Assembly (NCBI GenBank): GCA_021818045.1
Contig: JAKAFF010000015.1
Span: 1-13,550 of the forward strand
Reading direction: 5' to 3'
From: a bacterium
GTDB taxonomy: Bacteria; Chlamydiota; Chlamydiia; Chlamydiales; SM23-39
Length of the DNA stretch: 13,550 nucleotides
Shown here: positions 1-6,150 of the stretch, piece after piece
How the letters are laid out: the number at the start of each line of letters is the position of its first letter
Position numbering within the stretch: position 1 is the stretch's first letter
The notes under the pieces: generated by a model
Told to the model about the DNA's origin: nothing
Databases searched by the model: none
The model's input: only the letters and a program-made list of their open reading frames with translations
Position numbers and translations under genes: made by a program

Positions 1-360
1 CCGATCTGTGCTGCAATGGTCATTTCCACTTCACTATATGAGGCGGGATGCGGACCTGGTTTAGACGCATGGTATAAAGGGGTTCCGGTTGCGATGTCTG
101 ATATTCCTCCATTTACGGAGCATTTACAAGTGCTAGGCGTTAAGGCTCGCACATTTGACCCAAAAAACCCTTCAGCGATTGCATCAGCGATGGAGGCAAT
201 TTTGTCTCACCCCGAGCAAGCGAAAGAAGATGCAAGGCATTCGCAAGAACAACTCTTGCGTTATGGATGGGATCTTGTTGCTAAAAAATATGTTGAACTA
301 TTTGAACGAGTGACTGATGGTCGAAGTTCCGGTGTATCGCCCCTTCTTGCACGGCAATGA
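1..360 (+). CDS. GT4-family glycosyltransferase, C-terminal part (5' end outside window)
   Basis: The reading frame is open from the first base, so only about the last 119 residues are present; the ATG at 16 is internal. The visible part is the nucleotide-sugar-binding half of a GT-B enzyme of the GT4 type. It has the stretch SLYEAGCGPGLDAWYKGVPV followed by a serine-aspartate and a proline pair, as in family members where this loop binds the donor diphosphate and sugar. The usual EX7E pair appears here as EX7D (E of YEAG, D of LDAW), a conservative change. A C-terminal helix follows (about YGWDLVAKKYVELFERV). The final 14 residues lie in the overlap with the next gene and look like read-through tail. 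The neighbours make an amino sugar, so the likely job is transfer of a sugar onto a surface glycan. Donor and acceptor cannot be told. The family call is firm, the substrate unknown. Confidence 0.8.
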   Translation, partial: PICAAMVISTSLYEAGCGPGLDAWYKGVPVAMSDIPPFTEHLQVLGVKARTFDPKNPSAIASAMEAILSHPEQAKEDARHSQEQLLRYGWDLVAKKYVELFERVTDGRSSGVSPLLARQ

Positions 361-1462
361 GGAAAAATACGTATTAGAGTGTTTGCGCTCTACATGGATT
401 TCTTCTAAAGGATCCTTTATTGCGCAATTTGAACGCTCCTTCCAAGAATACGTGGGGACGCCTTTTGCAAGTTCGGTGAATAATGGGACTGTGGCGTTGC
501 ATTTGGCGTTAGTGGCTCTCGGGATTCAGCCGGGGGATCAAGTATTGGTTCCGTCTTTGACCTATGTTGCATGTATCAATGCGATTTGCTATGTGGGGGC
601 GGAACCTGTATTGGTGGATTCATTGCCAAATACATGGCAAATGGATCCTGTGGATGCAGCGAACAAGATAACTGCAAAAACCAGAGCCATTCTTGCTGTG
701 CATTTATACGGCCACCCCTGTGATATCGTACAATTGAAAGTGCTTGCAGACCAATACGGGATATTTCTGATAGAGGATTGTGCAGAAGCTTTAGGTGCGC
801 AAGTAGGATCTACGCACGTGGGCAATTTTGGACATGTGGCGACATATAGTTTTTTTGGAAACAAAACGATTACGACAGGAGAAGGTGGAATGGTTGTGGT
901 GCAAGATCCTTCTTTGCACGAGCGGATCCAGATATTGAAAAATCAAGGCAATGCGCCAAATCGCGCCTATTGGCACTCCATGATAGGCTTTAACTATCGC
1001 ATGACGAATATCGCAGCGGCGATAGGTCTTGCACAAATAGAACAAGTGGCTTTGATTCTTGAGAAAAAAAGGAATCTGGCTGAGAGGTATCGAAAGCTTT
1101 TACAAAATCTTCCCCTGTCTGTTCATGAAGAGCTGTCGGGTTATCATCACTCGTATTGGATGGTGTCTGTTATTTTGGATCGTTCAGAAGATCGCGATTT
1201 GCTACGTCAGCATTTGCTCTCTTGCGGTATTGAAACGCGCCCCTTTTTCTTTCCTCTACAACATTTGCCTATGTATTGTCATTTGCAGAAATGTCCAGTG
1301 GCTGAAGATATTTCGGCGCGTGGCTTAAATTTACCCAGTTTTCCTGACTTAACTGATAAAGAGTTGGTATTCATTTGCGATCAGATCAGATATTATTATC
1401 GAACACACTCGTCTTGTTTGGATGCGGCGGACACGCCCGCAGTGTTGCCGACGTTTATCTGA
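317..1462 (+). CDS. DegT/DnrJ/EryC1-type sugar aminotransferase, perosamine-synthase-like
   Basis: A 381-residue PLP-dependent aminotransferase of the family that converts NDP-4-keto-6-deoxy sugars to 4-amino sugars, using glutamate as amino donor in the cytoplasm. Seen: the N-terminal VPVYRPFLHGNE start typical of the family; NNGTVALHLAL (phosphate/PLP site); IEDCAEALGA with the pyridine-nitrogen Asp154; SFFGNKTITTGEGG with the Schiff-base Lys183; and GFNYRMTNIAAAIGLAQIE. These strings match the GDP-perosamine synthase (PerA/RfbE) and PglE branch better than ArnB. The ATG at 317 fits the family N-terminus but lies inside the glycosyltransferase gene, giving a 44-base overlap with no clear ribosome-binding site, so translation is probably coupled. 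The family C-terminus should end near the FICDQIRYYY stretch; about 20 residues beyond it are translated in the overlap with the next gene. Choice of GDP- or UDP-sugar is inferred, not shown. Confidence 0.9.
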   Translation: MVEVPVYRPFLHGNEEKYVLECLRSTWISSKGSFIAQFERSFQEYVGTPFASSVNNGTVALHLALVALGIQPGDQVLVPSLTYVACINAICYVGAEPVLVDSLPNTWQMDPVDAANKITAKTRAILAVHLYGHPCDIVQLKVLADQYGIFLIEDCAEALGAQVGSTHVGNFGHVATYSFFGNKTITTGEGGMVVVQDPSLHERIQILKNQGNAPNRAYWHSMIGFNYRMTNIAAAIGLAQIEQVALILEKKRNLAERYRKLLQNLPLSVHEELSGYHHSYWMVSVILDRSEDRDLLRQHLLSCGIETRPFFFPLQHLPMYCHLQKCPVAEDISARGLNLPSFPDLTDKELVFICDQIRYYYRTHSSCLDAADTPAVLPTFI

Positions 1463-2001
1463 CGAGATTTCCATCACACTCTTTGATATTTGTGGATGGG
1501 AAAGCATTGCCTGAGGAGATGATTTTGGGTTTTCCGGTGCAGTCGCACCCTCCAGAAGAAATGGGCTCGTGTTTTGTGGCGATTGGAGACAATCAAAAGC
1601 GCCAGCGCATGTGGGATTTGTTGCGGGCGAATTTTCAGTGTGTCCAGATCTTTGCTCCCACTGCTCATATTAGCCGTTTTGCGGAAGTGAATGCGCATGT
1701 TTTTATAGCCCATTTTTGTCATATAGGACCGCAGGCAAAGATCGGATGTAATACGATCGTTAACACGGGTGCCATCGTGGAGCATGAAACGCAAATAGGC
1801 GACCACTGTCATGTGGGGCCAGGAGCGGTTGTTGCAGGGCGTTGCAGAATAGGAGATTTTGTGTTTTTGGGGGCAGGTTCTACGGTGCGTGATTCGATTT
1901 GCATCGGCTCTCGCATCCTGGTTGGGGCTGGAGCCACAGTAGTTAGCGATTTGCTAGAACCTGGAGTTTATGTGGGCTGTCCTGCTAAGAGGGTGCGTTG
2001 A
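1375..2001 (+). CDS. Sugar O/N-acyltransferase, PglD/NeuD/PerB-like
   Basis: About 208 residues. The N-terminal half has the small nucleotide-fold motif LVLFGCGGHARSVADVY seen in NeuD/PglD proteins. The C-terminal half (about 95-205) is a left-handed beta-helix of hexapeptide repeats (IGPQAKIG, IVEHETQIGDHCHVGPGAVV, IGDFVFLGAGSTV, VGAGATVV) closing with VYVGCPAKRVR. The His of VEHE matches the catalytic base of PglD-type acetyl-CoA-dependent N-acetyltransferases. After the aminotransferase, the likely product is an N-acetylated 4-amino-4,6-dideoxy sugar nucleotide. The start is TTG: no ATG or GTG lies between the in-frame stop at 1357-1359 and the glycine-rich motif, and TTG at 1375 is the only good candidate. 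This gives an 88-base overlap with the aminotransferase gene. The stop overlaps the end of the opposite-strand map gene by 17 bases. Family call firm; exact substrate inferred from context. Confidence 0.87.
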   Translation: MRSDQILLSNTLVLFGCGGHARSVADVYLTRFPSHSLIFVDGKALPEEMILGFPVQSHPPEEMGSCFVAIGDNQKRQRMWDLLRANFQCVQIFAPTAHISRFAEVNAHVFIAHFCHIGPQAKIGCNTIVNTGAIVEHETQIGDHCHVGPGAVVAGRCRIGDFVFLGAGSTVRDSICIGSRILVGAGATVVSDLLEPGVYVGCPAKRVR

Positions 2002-2869
2002 CGGGGGGAAGAGTCAAAATTTCGTGACCTGTTTCTGTAATGAGGATTGTGTGCTCCCACTGGGCAGATGGTTTCCCATCTTTAGTTCGCACGGTCCAGC
2101 CATCTTTTGAATCGAGAACCCCTTCGCGCACCCCTGCGTTGATCATCGGTTCTATGGTGAAGATCATCCCAGGGGCAAAAGGAATTTGCAGGTTGTTATA
2201 GTGGTGGGGGATTTCTGGAGATTCATGAAAAGCGATCCCTACACCATGCCCCACGAATTGATTGACAACTGAGCAGCGGTGCTTTGCGGCATATTGTTCA
2301 ATCTCTTCTCCAATATGCCATACCTCATTGCCGATCTTACAGATCTCCATAGCCAGGTTGAGACATTGTAAAGAGACCTCTACGACGCGCCTTTTCTCTT
2401 CGCTAACAGCGCCAATCATGACCATTCGACTGCAGTCGCCAAAATACCCATCTACGATGCAAGAAACATCGATGTTGAGAATGTCCCCCTCTTGTAAAGG
2501 TCTTGTATCTGGAATGCCGTGGCAAATGACTTCGTTGAGCGATGTGCAAATGCTTTTGGGGTAGGGGGGCGAGCCGTAGCCGAGCGGCGCTGGGGTGGCA
2601 TTCGCTTCTTTGTGCAGCTTGCGCGATAGTTCATCGAGCTCAAGCGTGGTGACGCCTTTTTTCGCGTGTTTGCACAACGCATCGAGGATGCGGGCGGTTA
2701 CTTGACAGGCCGTTCGTATCTTGGCGATTTGCTCAGGTGTTTTGAGGATAATGCCGTATTGTAGCAGATATTGCTTTGCGATATCTTGCGTGCTAGGAAG
2801 TTTTGGGTAATGGCATTTTTTCCACTTGCGGCCGCTGCCGCACCAGCAAGGATCGTTGCGATGAGTCAT
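1985..2869 (-). CDS. map: Methionine aminopeptidase type I with N-terminal SEC-C zinc motif
   Basis: This 294-residue enzyme removes the initiator methionine from nascent proteins in the cytoplasm. The five metal ligands of the family are all visible: Asp134 (LNIDVS), Asp145 (GDCSRM), His208 (VGHGVG), Glu240 (FTIEPM) and Glu272 (WEHTIL). His117 in CHGIPD is also conserved. The N-terminus carries a SEC-C metal-binding motif, NDPCWCGSGRKWKKCH (about residues 5-20), an extension found in chlamydial Map and some other bacteria that is thought to help ribosome or protein contacts. Length fits the SEC-C-bearing form. The ATG starts 7 bases after the truA stop, so it is the last gene of the marC-like/truA/map group. 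Its TAG stop lies inside the end of the convergent acyltransferase gene. Confidence 0.95.
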   Translation of the reverse strand: MTHRNDPCWCGSGRKWKKCHYPKLPSTQDIAKQYLLQYGIILKTPEQIAKIRTACQVTARILDALCKHAKKGVTTLELDELSRKLHKEANATPAPLGYGSPPYPKSICTSLNEVICHGIPDTRPLQEGDILNIDVSCIVDGYFGDCSRMVMIGAVSEEKRRVVEVSLQCLNLAMEICKIGNEVWHIGEEIEQYAAKHRCSVVNQFVGHGVGIAFHESPEIPHHYNNLQIPFAPGMIFTIEPMINAGVREGVLDSKDGWTVRTKDGKPSAQWEHTILITETGHEILTLPPVNAPS

Positions 2870-2876
2870 ACGGGCT

Positions 2877-3620
2877 CTATGTTACCGGGTAAAAGGCTTG
2901 GTGTAAATAGAGACCGTGGGCGGGGGCGGTGATGCCGGCTTTTTTACGATCTTTAGATTGGAGTACTGTCGTAAGGGAGGTCAGTTTGCCGCGTCCGACA
3001 TAGACCAAAGAGCCGATGATGTTGCGCACCATCTTATAGAGAAATCGGTCCCCTTGGATGCGAAAGTAAAGGCGATGTGCTTCCAAAGAGCAAAGGGTTT
3101 GGGGAAGTGTGACCAATTCGAGGCAATGCACGGTGCAAATGGGATTTTTTTCTTTTTCGTTGGCAAAAGCGGAAAAGTCGTGAGTGCCAAGAAGAGGTTG
3201 TATCTCTTGCTGCATTTTGGGGATGTCGAGCGGCTGGTGGATGTGCCACGAATAGAGCCTTTGTGTGGGGTTTTGCACCTCTGCTAGATGTAGGTGGTAG
3301 TGGTACTCTTTGCCTATTGCATCGAGAGTGGGATGAAACGATTGCCGTTTTAGGGACAAGATGCGGATGTCATGCGGCAGAAGGGCATTGAGTGCCCTCA
3401 AAAGCTTAGGCGGATCCCAAGGGGTATTGAGTTGGAACTGGACGACTTGGCCCTTCGCGTGGACGCCCCGATCTGTGCGGCTCGCGGCTTCAACGGATTG
3501 GTTTTCTTGTGTGATGCGGTAAATGGCCTTTTCTAGTTCTTCTTGGATGGATGGGCCAAAGCGCGTTTTTTGCCACCCTAAATAGCAAGTGCCGTCATAG
3601 GTCACGACTGCGCAATACAC
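2877..3620 (-). CDS. truA: tRNA pseudouridine synthase A
   Basis: A 247-residue protein that converts uridines 38-40 of the tRNA anticodon arm to pseudouridine. The catalytic Asp50 sits in the signature AASRTDRGVHAKGQV. The family N-terminal block YDGTCYLGWQ (binding-cleft strand) and the C-terminal block FRIQGDRFLYKMVRNIIGSLVYVG are both clear. Length is typical. The start is GTG at 3620-3618, three bases after the MarC-family stop, with a weak AAGGG upstream; no ATG fits the family N-terminus. It is translated between the MarC-like gene and map, with intervals of 3 and 7 bases, so it is almost certainly co-transcribed with them. Nothing in the protein looks degraded. Confidence 0.95.
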   Translation of the reverse strand: MYCAVVTYDGTCYLGWQKTRFGPSIQEELEKAIYRITQENQSVEAASRTDRGVHAKGQVVQFQLNTPWDPPKLLRALNALLPHDIRILSLKRQSFHPTLDAIGKEYHYHLHLAEVQNPTQRLYSWHIHQPLDIPKMQQEIQPLLGTHDFSAFANEKEKNPICTVHCLELVTLPQTLCSLEAHRLYFRIQGDRFLYKMVRNIIGSLVYVGRGKLTSLTTVLQSKDRKKAGITAPAHGLYLHQAFYPVT

Positions 3621-3623
3621 AAG

Positions 3624-4217
3624 TTACCCTTGATGAGAAAGGAATGTGCTCAGACCGCTTAAAAACATTTGCACCGCGATCAGGATCAAAACGAGTCCCA
3701 TGAGCCGCTCTAAAGCCATAATGCCGCGCCAGCCAAGGACAGTTTTTAAAAAAGAGGCGCCCAATAGAATGAGTAAAGAGGCGGCCCAGGCAAGCAAAAT
3801 CGCCCCTAGCATGACAAGGCCCGTTTCTTGCTCTGAATAGATCATGACCGCTGCTAAAACAGAGGGGCCGGCAATCAGGGGAACCGCCAGAGGGACAATA
3901 AAGGGCTCTGTTTCATGGGGCAGGTTTTCGTTGGAATCATGGGGAGGAGGGAAGATCATTTTGAGGCAGAGCAAAAATAGGATGAGGCCCCCTGCAATCT
4001 GAATGGTATCATTGCTCACATGTAGAAACTGCATGAGGGCAGTTCCTAGAAAATTGAAGGCGATGATGATGAATAGCGCGATGAGCAGCTCTCGGAAGAT
4101 CACTACTTTTTGTCTGTGAGGTTCTACTTTTTTGAGAAAGCTAATATAAAAAGGGATATTTCCGATCGGATCCATCAGCAAGAATAGTGCGAACGCAACA
4201 GAGAGCATAGCAATCAT
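3624..4217 (-). CDS. MarC/YhgN-family integral membrane protein
   Basis: About 197 residues and strongly hydrophobic, with roughly six membrane segments: an N-terminal one (ALFLLMDPIGNIPFYISFL), a pair around residues 40-80, and three more in the second half. The motif LFLLMDPIGNIPF and the second-half PLAVPLIAGPSVLAAVM, with Gly-Pro in the membrane, are hallmarks of the MarC (UPF0056) family. Its function is not settled; the old link to multiple antibiotic resistance is not well supported. I chose the ATG at 4217; an in-frame TTG at 4253 would add 12 residues (MVQIPLLRYHRP) that do not look like family sequence. Neither start has an obvious ribosome-binding site. It is the first gene of the three-gene group with truA and map. 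From memory a MarC-like gene also adjoins map in C. trachomatis. Confidence 0.88.
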   Translation of the reverse strand: MIAMLSVAFALFLLMDPIGNIPFYISFLKKVEPHRQKVVIFRELLIALFIIIAFNFLGTALMQFLHVSNDTIQIAGGLILFLLCLKMIFPPPHDSNENLPHETEPFIVPLAVPLIAGPSVLAAVMIYSEQETGLVMLGAILLAWAASLLILLGASFLKTVLGWRGIMALERLMGLVLILIAVQMFLSGLSTFLSHQG

Positions 4218-4254
4218 AGGTCTATGATATCGCAGGAGTGGAATTTGAACCAAA

Positions 4255-4293
4255 AGAAAAGTAGACCTCTTGCGTAACTGAGGGTTCGTCTAC
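4255..4293 (-). terminator. Possible weak intrinsic terminator after the phospholipase-D-like gene
   Basis: On the - strand, the six-base arms GTAGAC (4293-4288) and GTCTAC (4266-4261) can pair. An alternative inner pairing is CCTC with GAGG. The 3' arm is followed by TTTTCTTTT. The upstream stop codon TAG is inside the 5' arm. The stem is short with a long loop, so termination would be inefficient at best. It may mark the end of the rpmB/PLD-side transcript before the marC-like group. Seen by eye; not folded. Confidence 0.35.
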
Positions 4294-5327
4294 TGTTGGG
4301 TGGCCGATGCCACTTGCTTCCAGAGCGAATTCATAAATTTTTGCTGCTCTTTCGTGAGGTTGTCAATTGCTAAGATGCAGTCGCTGTTTTTGTAAAAGGC
4401 GGCCTTAGTCCAATTGGCAGATCCGGTTACAAGGGTCTTTTCGTCTATGTAAATGAATTTGTGGTGCAAAAGTTGAATGCCTCGACTTAAAAAAACAGAG
4501 GCGCCCGCTTTGCGCAGCGCTTCCACTGCTTTTGCGCTGGCGCCCGATCCTGCATGCATGTCGATGACGACGGTGACTTGAATGCCCCTTCTGTGAGCGG
4601 CGCTAATCTCATCGATGAGTCCTGGGTGGGTGAGGGTGAAGAGGGCGATGCGGATGGAGTTTTTTGCGCTGCGGATTTTTTTGCGCAAATCTGCTAAAGC
4701 GGCTCCTCGAGGATCGGGTAAAAGCCATAACTGGAGCTCTTGTCCACCCACCATGGTGCGGAAATAACCCGATGAGTAGGGTTGGTGCTCTTCTAGAAAT
4801 TTGGCCATTGCGCGGCTTTTGAGTCCGATGACGAGGTTGTCGTGCATTTTTAATGAGGCAGAGGTCATGTTGGCTGATCCAAGAAAGATGAGCTCTTTGT
4901 CGAGTACTAAAATTTTTTGGTGCATGAGGCCTGCGTGTTGAATGGGGTGGACTTGCGCGCCACGCAGCAGCTTGTAAATCTTTGCAGATCCCCCTGCGTC
5001 ATAAAAAATTTGGGTGGGGATATTGTCTTGGATTTTCTCGGCTAAGGCATTTAAAATCGCTTTATCGCTTAAGCCGAACATGACGAGATGAATTGATGAG
5101 CTTGCTTGCCGAATCGCACTTAATAGTGTTGCGCGAAGGTCTTGTTGGCATTGGTTGGAATAGAGGTGGATGGGGTGGCGTGCGTCAGGGAGCTGTGGTG
5201 TGAGGGAGGTGTAGACAAACCAGACGCAAAACGCGACCACAAAGAGCAAAACCCACGGAAACCGGGATACCCCTTTGTTGATGAGGGGACGCGCAAGGGG
5301 GGCTGGGATGGTCTTTTTTATGAGCAT
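4290..5327 (-). CDS. Membrane-anchored phospholipase D-like protein (two HKD motifs)
   Basis: A 345-residue protein of the PLD superfamily. It has a basic N-terminus, one hydrophobic segment at about 24-41 (signal anchor or uncleaved signal) and two PLDc domains. The first catalytic motif is H136-x-K138-x4-D143 followed by GSANMT. The second is H288-x-K290-x4-D295 followed by GSANWT. Both are intact, so phosphodiesterase or phosphatidyl-transfer activity is expected. Substrate (phospholipid, cardiolipin-type or nucleic acid) cannot be told from sequence. The anchor implies the catalytic part acts outside the inner membrane or in the envelope. Position near rpmB and malQ resembles the PLD gene I recall next to rl28 in C. 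trachomatis (CT084). The ATG is preceded by AGTAGGCGAT, a weak ribosome-binding site that lies in the 3' arm of a perfect inverted repeat. Confidence 0.88.
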   Translation of the reverse strand: MLIKKTIPAPLARPLINKGVSRFPWVLLFVVAFCVWFVYTSLTPQLPDARHPIHLYSNQCQQDLRATLLSAIRQASSSIHLVMFGLSDKAILNALAEKIQDNIPTQIFYDAGGSAKIYKLLRGAQVHPIQHAGLMHQKILVLDKELIFLGSANMTSASLKMHDNLVIGLKSRAMAKFLEEHQPYSSGYFRTMVGGQELQLWLLPDPRGAALADLRKKIRSAKNSIRIALFTLTHPGLIDEISAAHRRGIQVTVVIDMHAGSGASAKAVEALRKAGASVFLSRGIQLLHHKFIYIDEKTLVTGSANWTKAAFYKNSDCILAIDNLTKEQQKFMNSLWKQVASATQQ

Positions 5328-5330
5328 ATC

Positions 5331-5362
5331 GCCTACTGCAAGTCGAACACTTTACAGTAGGC
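5331..5362 (-). promoter_or_regulatory. Stem-loop/inverted repeat covering the PLD-gene ribosome-binding site
   Basis: Perfect 8-base arms GCCTACTG (5362-5355) and CAGTAGGC (5338-5331), read on the - strand. Inside them a second perfect pair AAGT/ACTT closes a GTTCG loop, so up to 12 pairs form with a small internal loop. The 3' arm contains the AGTAGG that would serve as ribosome-binding site and ends three bases before the ATG at 5327. There is no following T-run, so a terminator for rpmB is unlikely. It could hide the ribosome-binding site in RNA or act as a DNA operator. Confidence 0.5.
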
Positions 5363-5364
5363 TG

Positions 5365-5393
5365 ATCGTACACTCTGGCGTACTCAAATGCAA
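5365..5393 (-). promoter_or_regulatory. Candidate sigma-70-type promoter for the PLD gene
   Basis: Read on the - strand: TTGCAT (5393-5388), a 17-base spacer, then TACGAT (5370-5365). Each hexamer matches the consensus at four of six positions. Transcription would begin near 5355-5359, inside the first arm of the inverted repeat. If this promoter is used, the repeat would work better as DNA at +1 than as an RNA hairpin. Chance matches of this quality are common. Confidence 0.25.
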
Positions 5394-5421
5394 TCTCTTG
5401 TCGAGAATTTGCAAAGTCGAG

Positions 5422-5697
5422 TTAGATCCTTTTGCCAGCTTTGCGCATTTGGTGCACAGAAGCCGTGACACCGTTTTTGTCGATCGTGCGGATGGCGGCT
5501 GTAGAAAGGCGCAAGGTGACGAAGCGCTTTTCTTCAGGAATCCAAAGGCGTTTGCACTGTAAATTGGGCAAAAAGCGGCGATTGGTGATTCCTGTGATTT
5601 TAAGGCCGATCCCTTTTTTCTTTTTCGCGATTCCTCGCAGAGTATATTTGCGGCCGGAGCTTGTTTTTCTTCCGGTAAGAGCACAACTTCTAGGCAT
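5422..5697 (-). CDS. rpmB: 50S ribosomal protein L28
   Basis: A 91-residue basic protein. The start MPRSCALTGRK, the central KKKKGIGLKITG and the stretch NRRFLPNLQCKRLW followed by LRLSTAAIRTIDKNG are the L28 signature blocks in order. It is close in length and wording to the chlamydial L28 proteins. Only one N-terminal cysteine (C5) is present, so this is not the zinc-binding CxxC form. ATG at 5697 has a good ribosome-binding site (AAAGGGA, five bases upstream), in contrast to its coupled neighbours. It follows the small exported-protein gene by 37 bases. In C. trachomatis, as I recall, rl28 lies next to malQ; here three other genes separate them. Confidence 0.95.
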   Translation of the reverse strand: MPRSCALTGRKTSSGRKYTLRGIAKKKKGIGLKITGITNRRFLPNLQCKRLWIPEEKRFVTLRLSTAAIRTIDKNGVTASVHQMRKAGKRI

Positions 5698-5734
5698 AAA
5701 ATTCCCTTTAAAATGTCACTCACTATACAGTCTT

Positions 5735-6142
5735 TTACGGATCTTCGCAACTCAAAACAATTTTTGCTCGCACCTCTGAGCCGGTGAGGCTGTTTTTGAG
5801 CCGATAGGGGTACTCCCCTTCCTCTACATTTTCCACCCAAATTTCGACAGGCGTAATCCAACTTTGTGTGATGGGGGTGTCATTGGGGTGGATCTCCCAC
5901 GAGGAGTGGTCGGTAAGACCTATGCGTTTGCCGTTATTGAGGCTCTCTTGCAAAAGAGGCTGGACCTTTTTTTTGAGGTGCCTTTTGAGGTAGTGTTGGT
6001 CGATCCAGGTTTGGAGGGCAACCTTTTCTTTAGAGGAGAGCTTGCTGAGCCCAGTTTTGGCCAATTCTTCGGGATTCATCTGGGTTTCAAGAGTTGCAAG
6101 AAGCAAAAAAGCAATGATCGGCGTCATGGTGCGATCGAGCAT
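5735..6142 (-). CDS. Small putative exported protein, unrecognised
   Basis: About 135 residues from the ATG at 6142, which starts 8 bases after the stop of the TPR gene. An ATG at 6127 is also possible, and an upstream TTG at 6166 would overlap that gene. The N-terminus has one arginine, then a hydrophobic run TPIIAFLLLATLETQ that looks like a signal peptide or anchor without a clear Ala-X-Ala site and without a lipobox cysteine. Next comes a charged helical part (KLSSKEKVALQTWIDQHYLK, then a basic HLKKKVQ). The C-terminal half is probably beta-rich (SSWEIH, VEIWVENVEEGEYPYRL, AKIVLSC). An eight-A run (5974-5967 on this strand) encodes the lysines. I do not recognise the family. Position suggests it belongs with the TPR protein upstream. 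Real as a gene because it is tightly spaced and protein-like; function unknown. Confidence 0.68.
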   Translation of the reverse strand: MLDRTMTPIIAFLLLATLETQMNPEELAKTGLSKLSSKEKVALQTWIDQHYLKRHLKKKVQPLLQESLNNGKRIGLTDHSSWEIHPNDTPITQSWITPVEIWVENVEEGEYPYRLKNSLTGSEVRAKIVLSCEDP

Positions 6143-6150
6143 AGCAGAGG

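Noticed and set aside
1998..2017. TTGAC...GTCAA inverted repeat at the convergent end of the acyltransferase and map genes, as a two-way terminator
   Set aside because: Only five pairs with a ten-base loop, inside the map coding end, and no T-run in either direction.
2981..3287. Several open frames of 70-120 codons antisense or shifted within truA, and similar ones in map, malQ and sctV
   Set aside because: They lie wholly inside well-supported genes, show no family wording, and have the composition expected of shadow frames.
4234..4253. tRNA 3'-end-like sequence (GGTTCAAATTCCACTCC on the - strand), as could mark an integration site
   Set aside because: The T-arm does not pair properly, no matching 5' acceptor arm or anticodon arm is found upstream, and a full tRNA would overlap the PLD gene.
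5352..5861. A 169-codon - strand frame spanning rpmB in another phase
   Set aside because: It overlaps L28, which is unmistakable, as well as the PLD-gene leader and the end of the exported-protein gene. Its translation has no recognisable domain.
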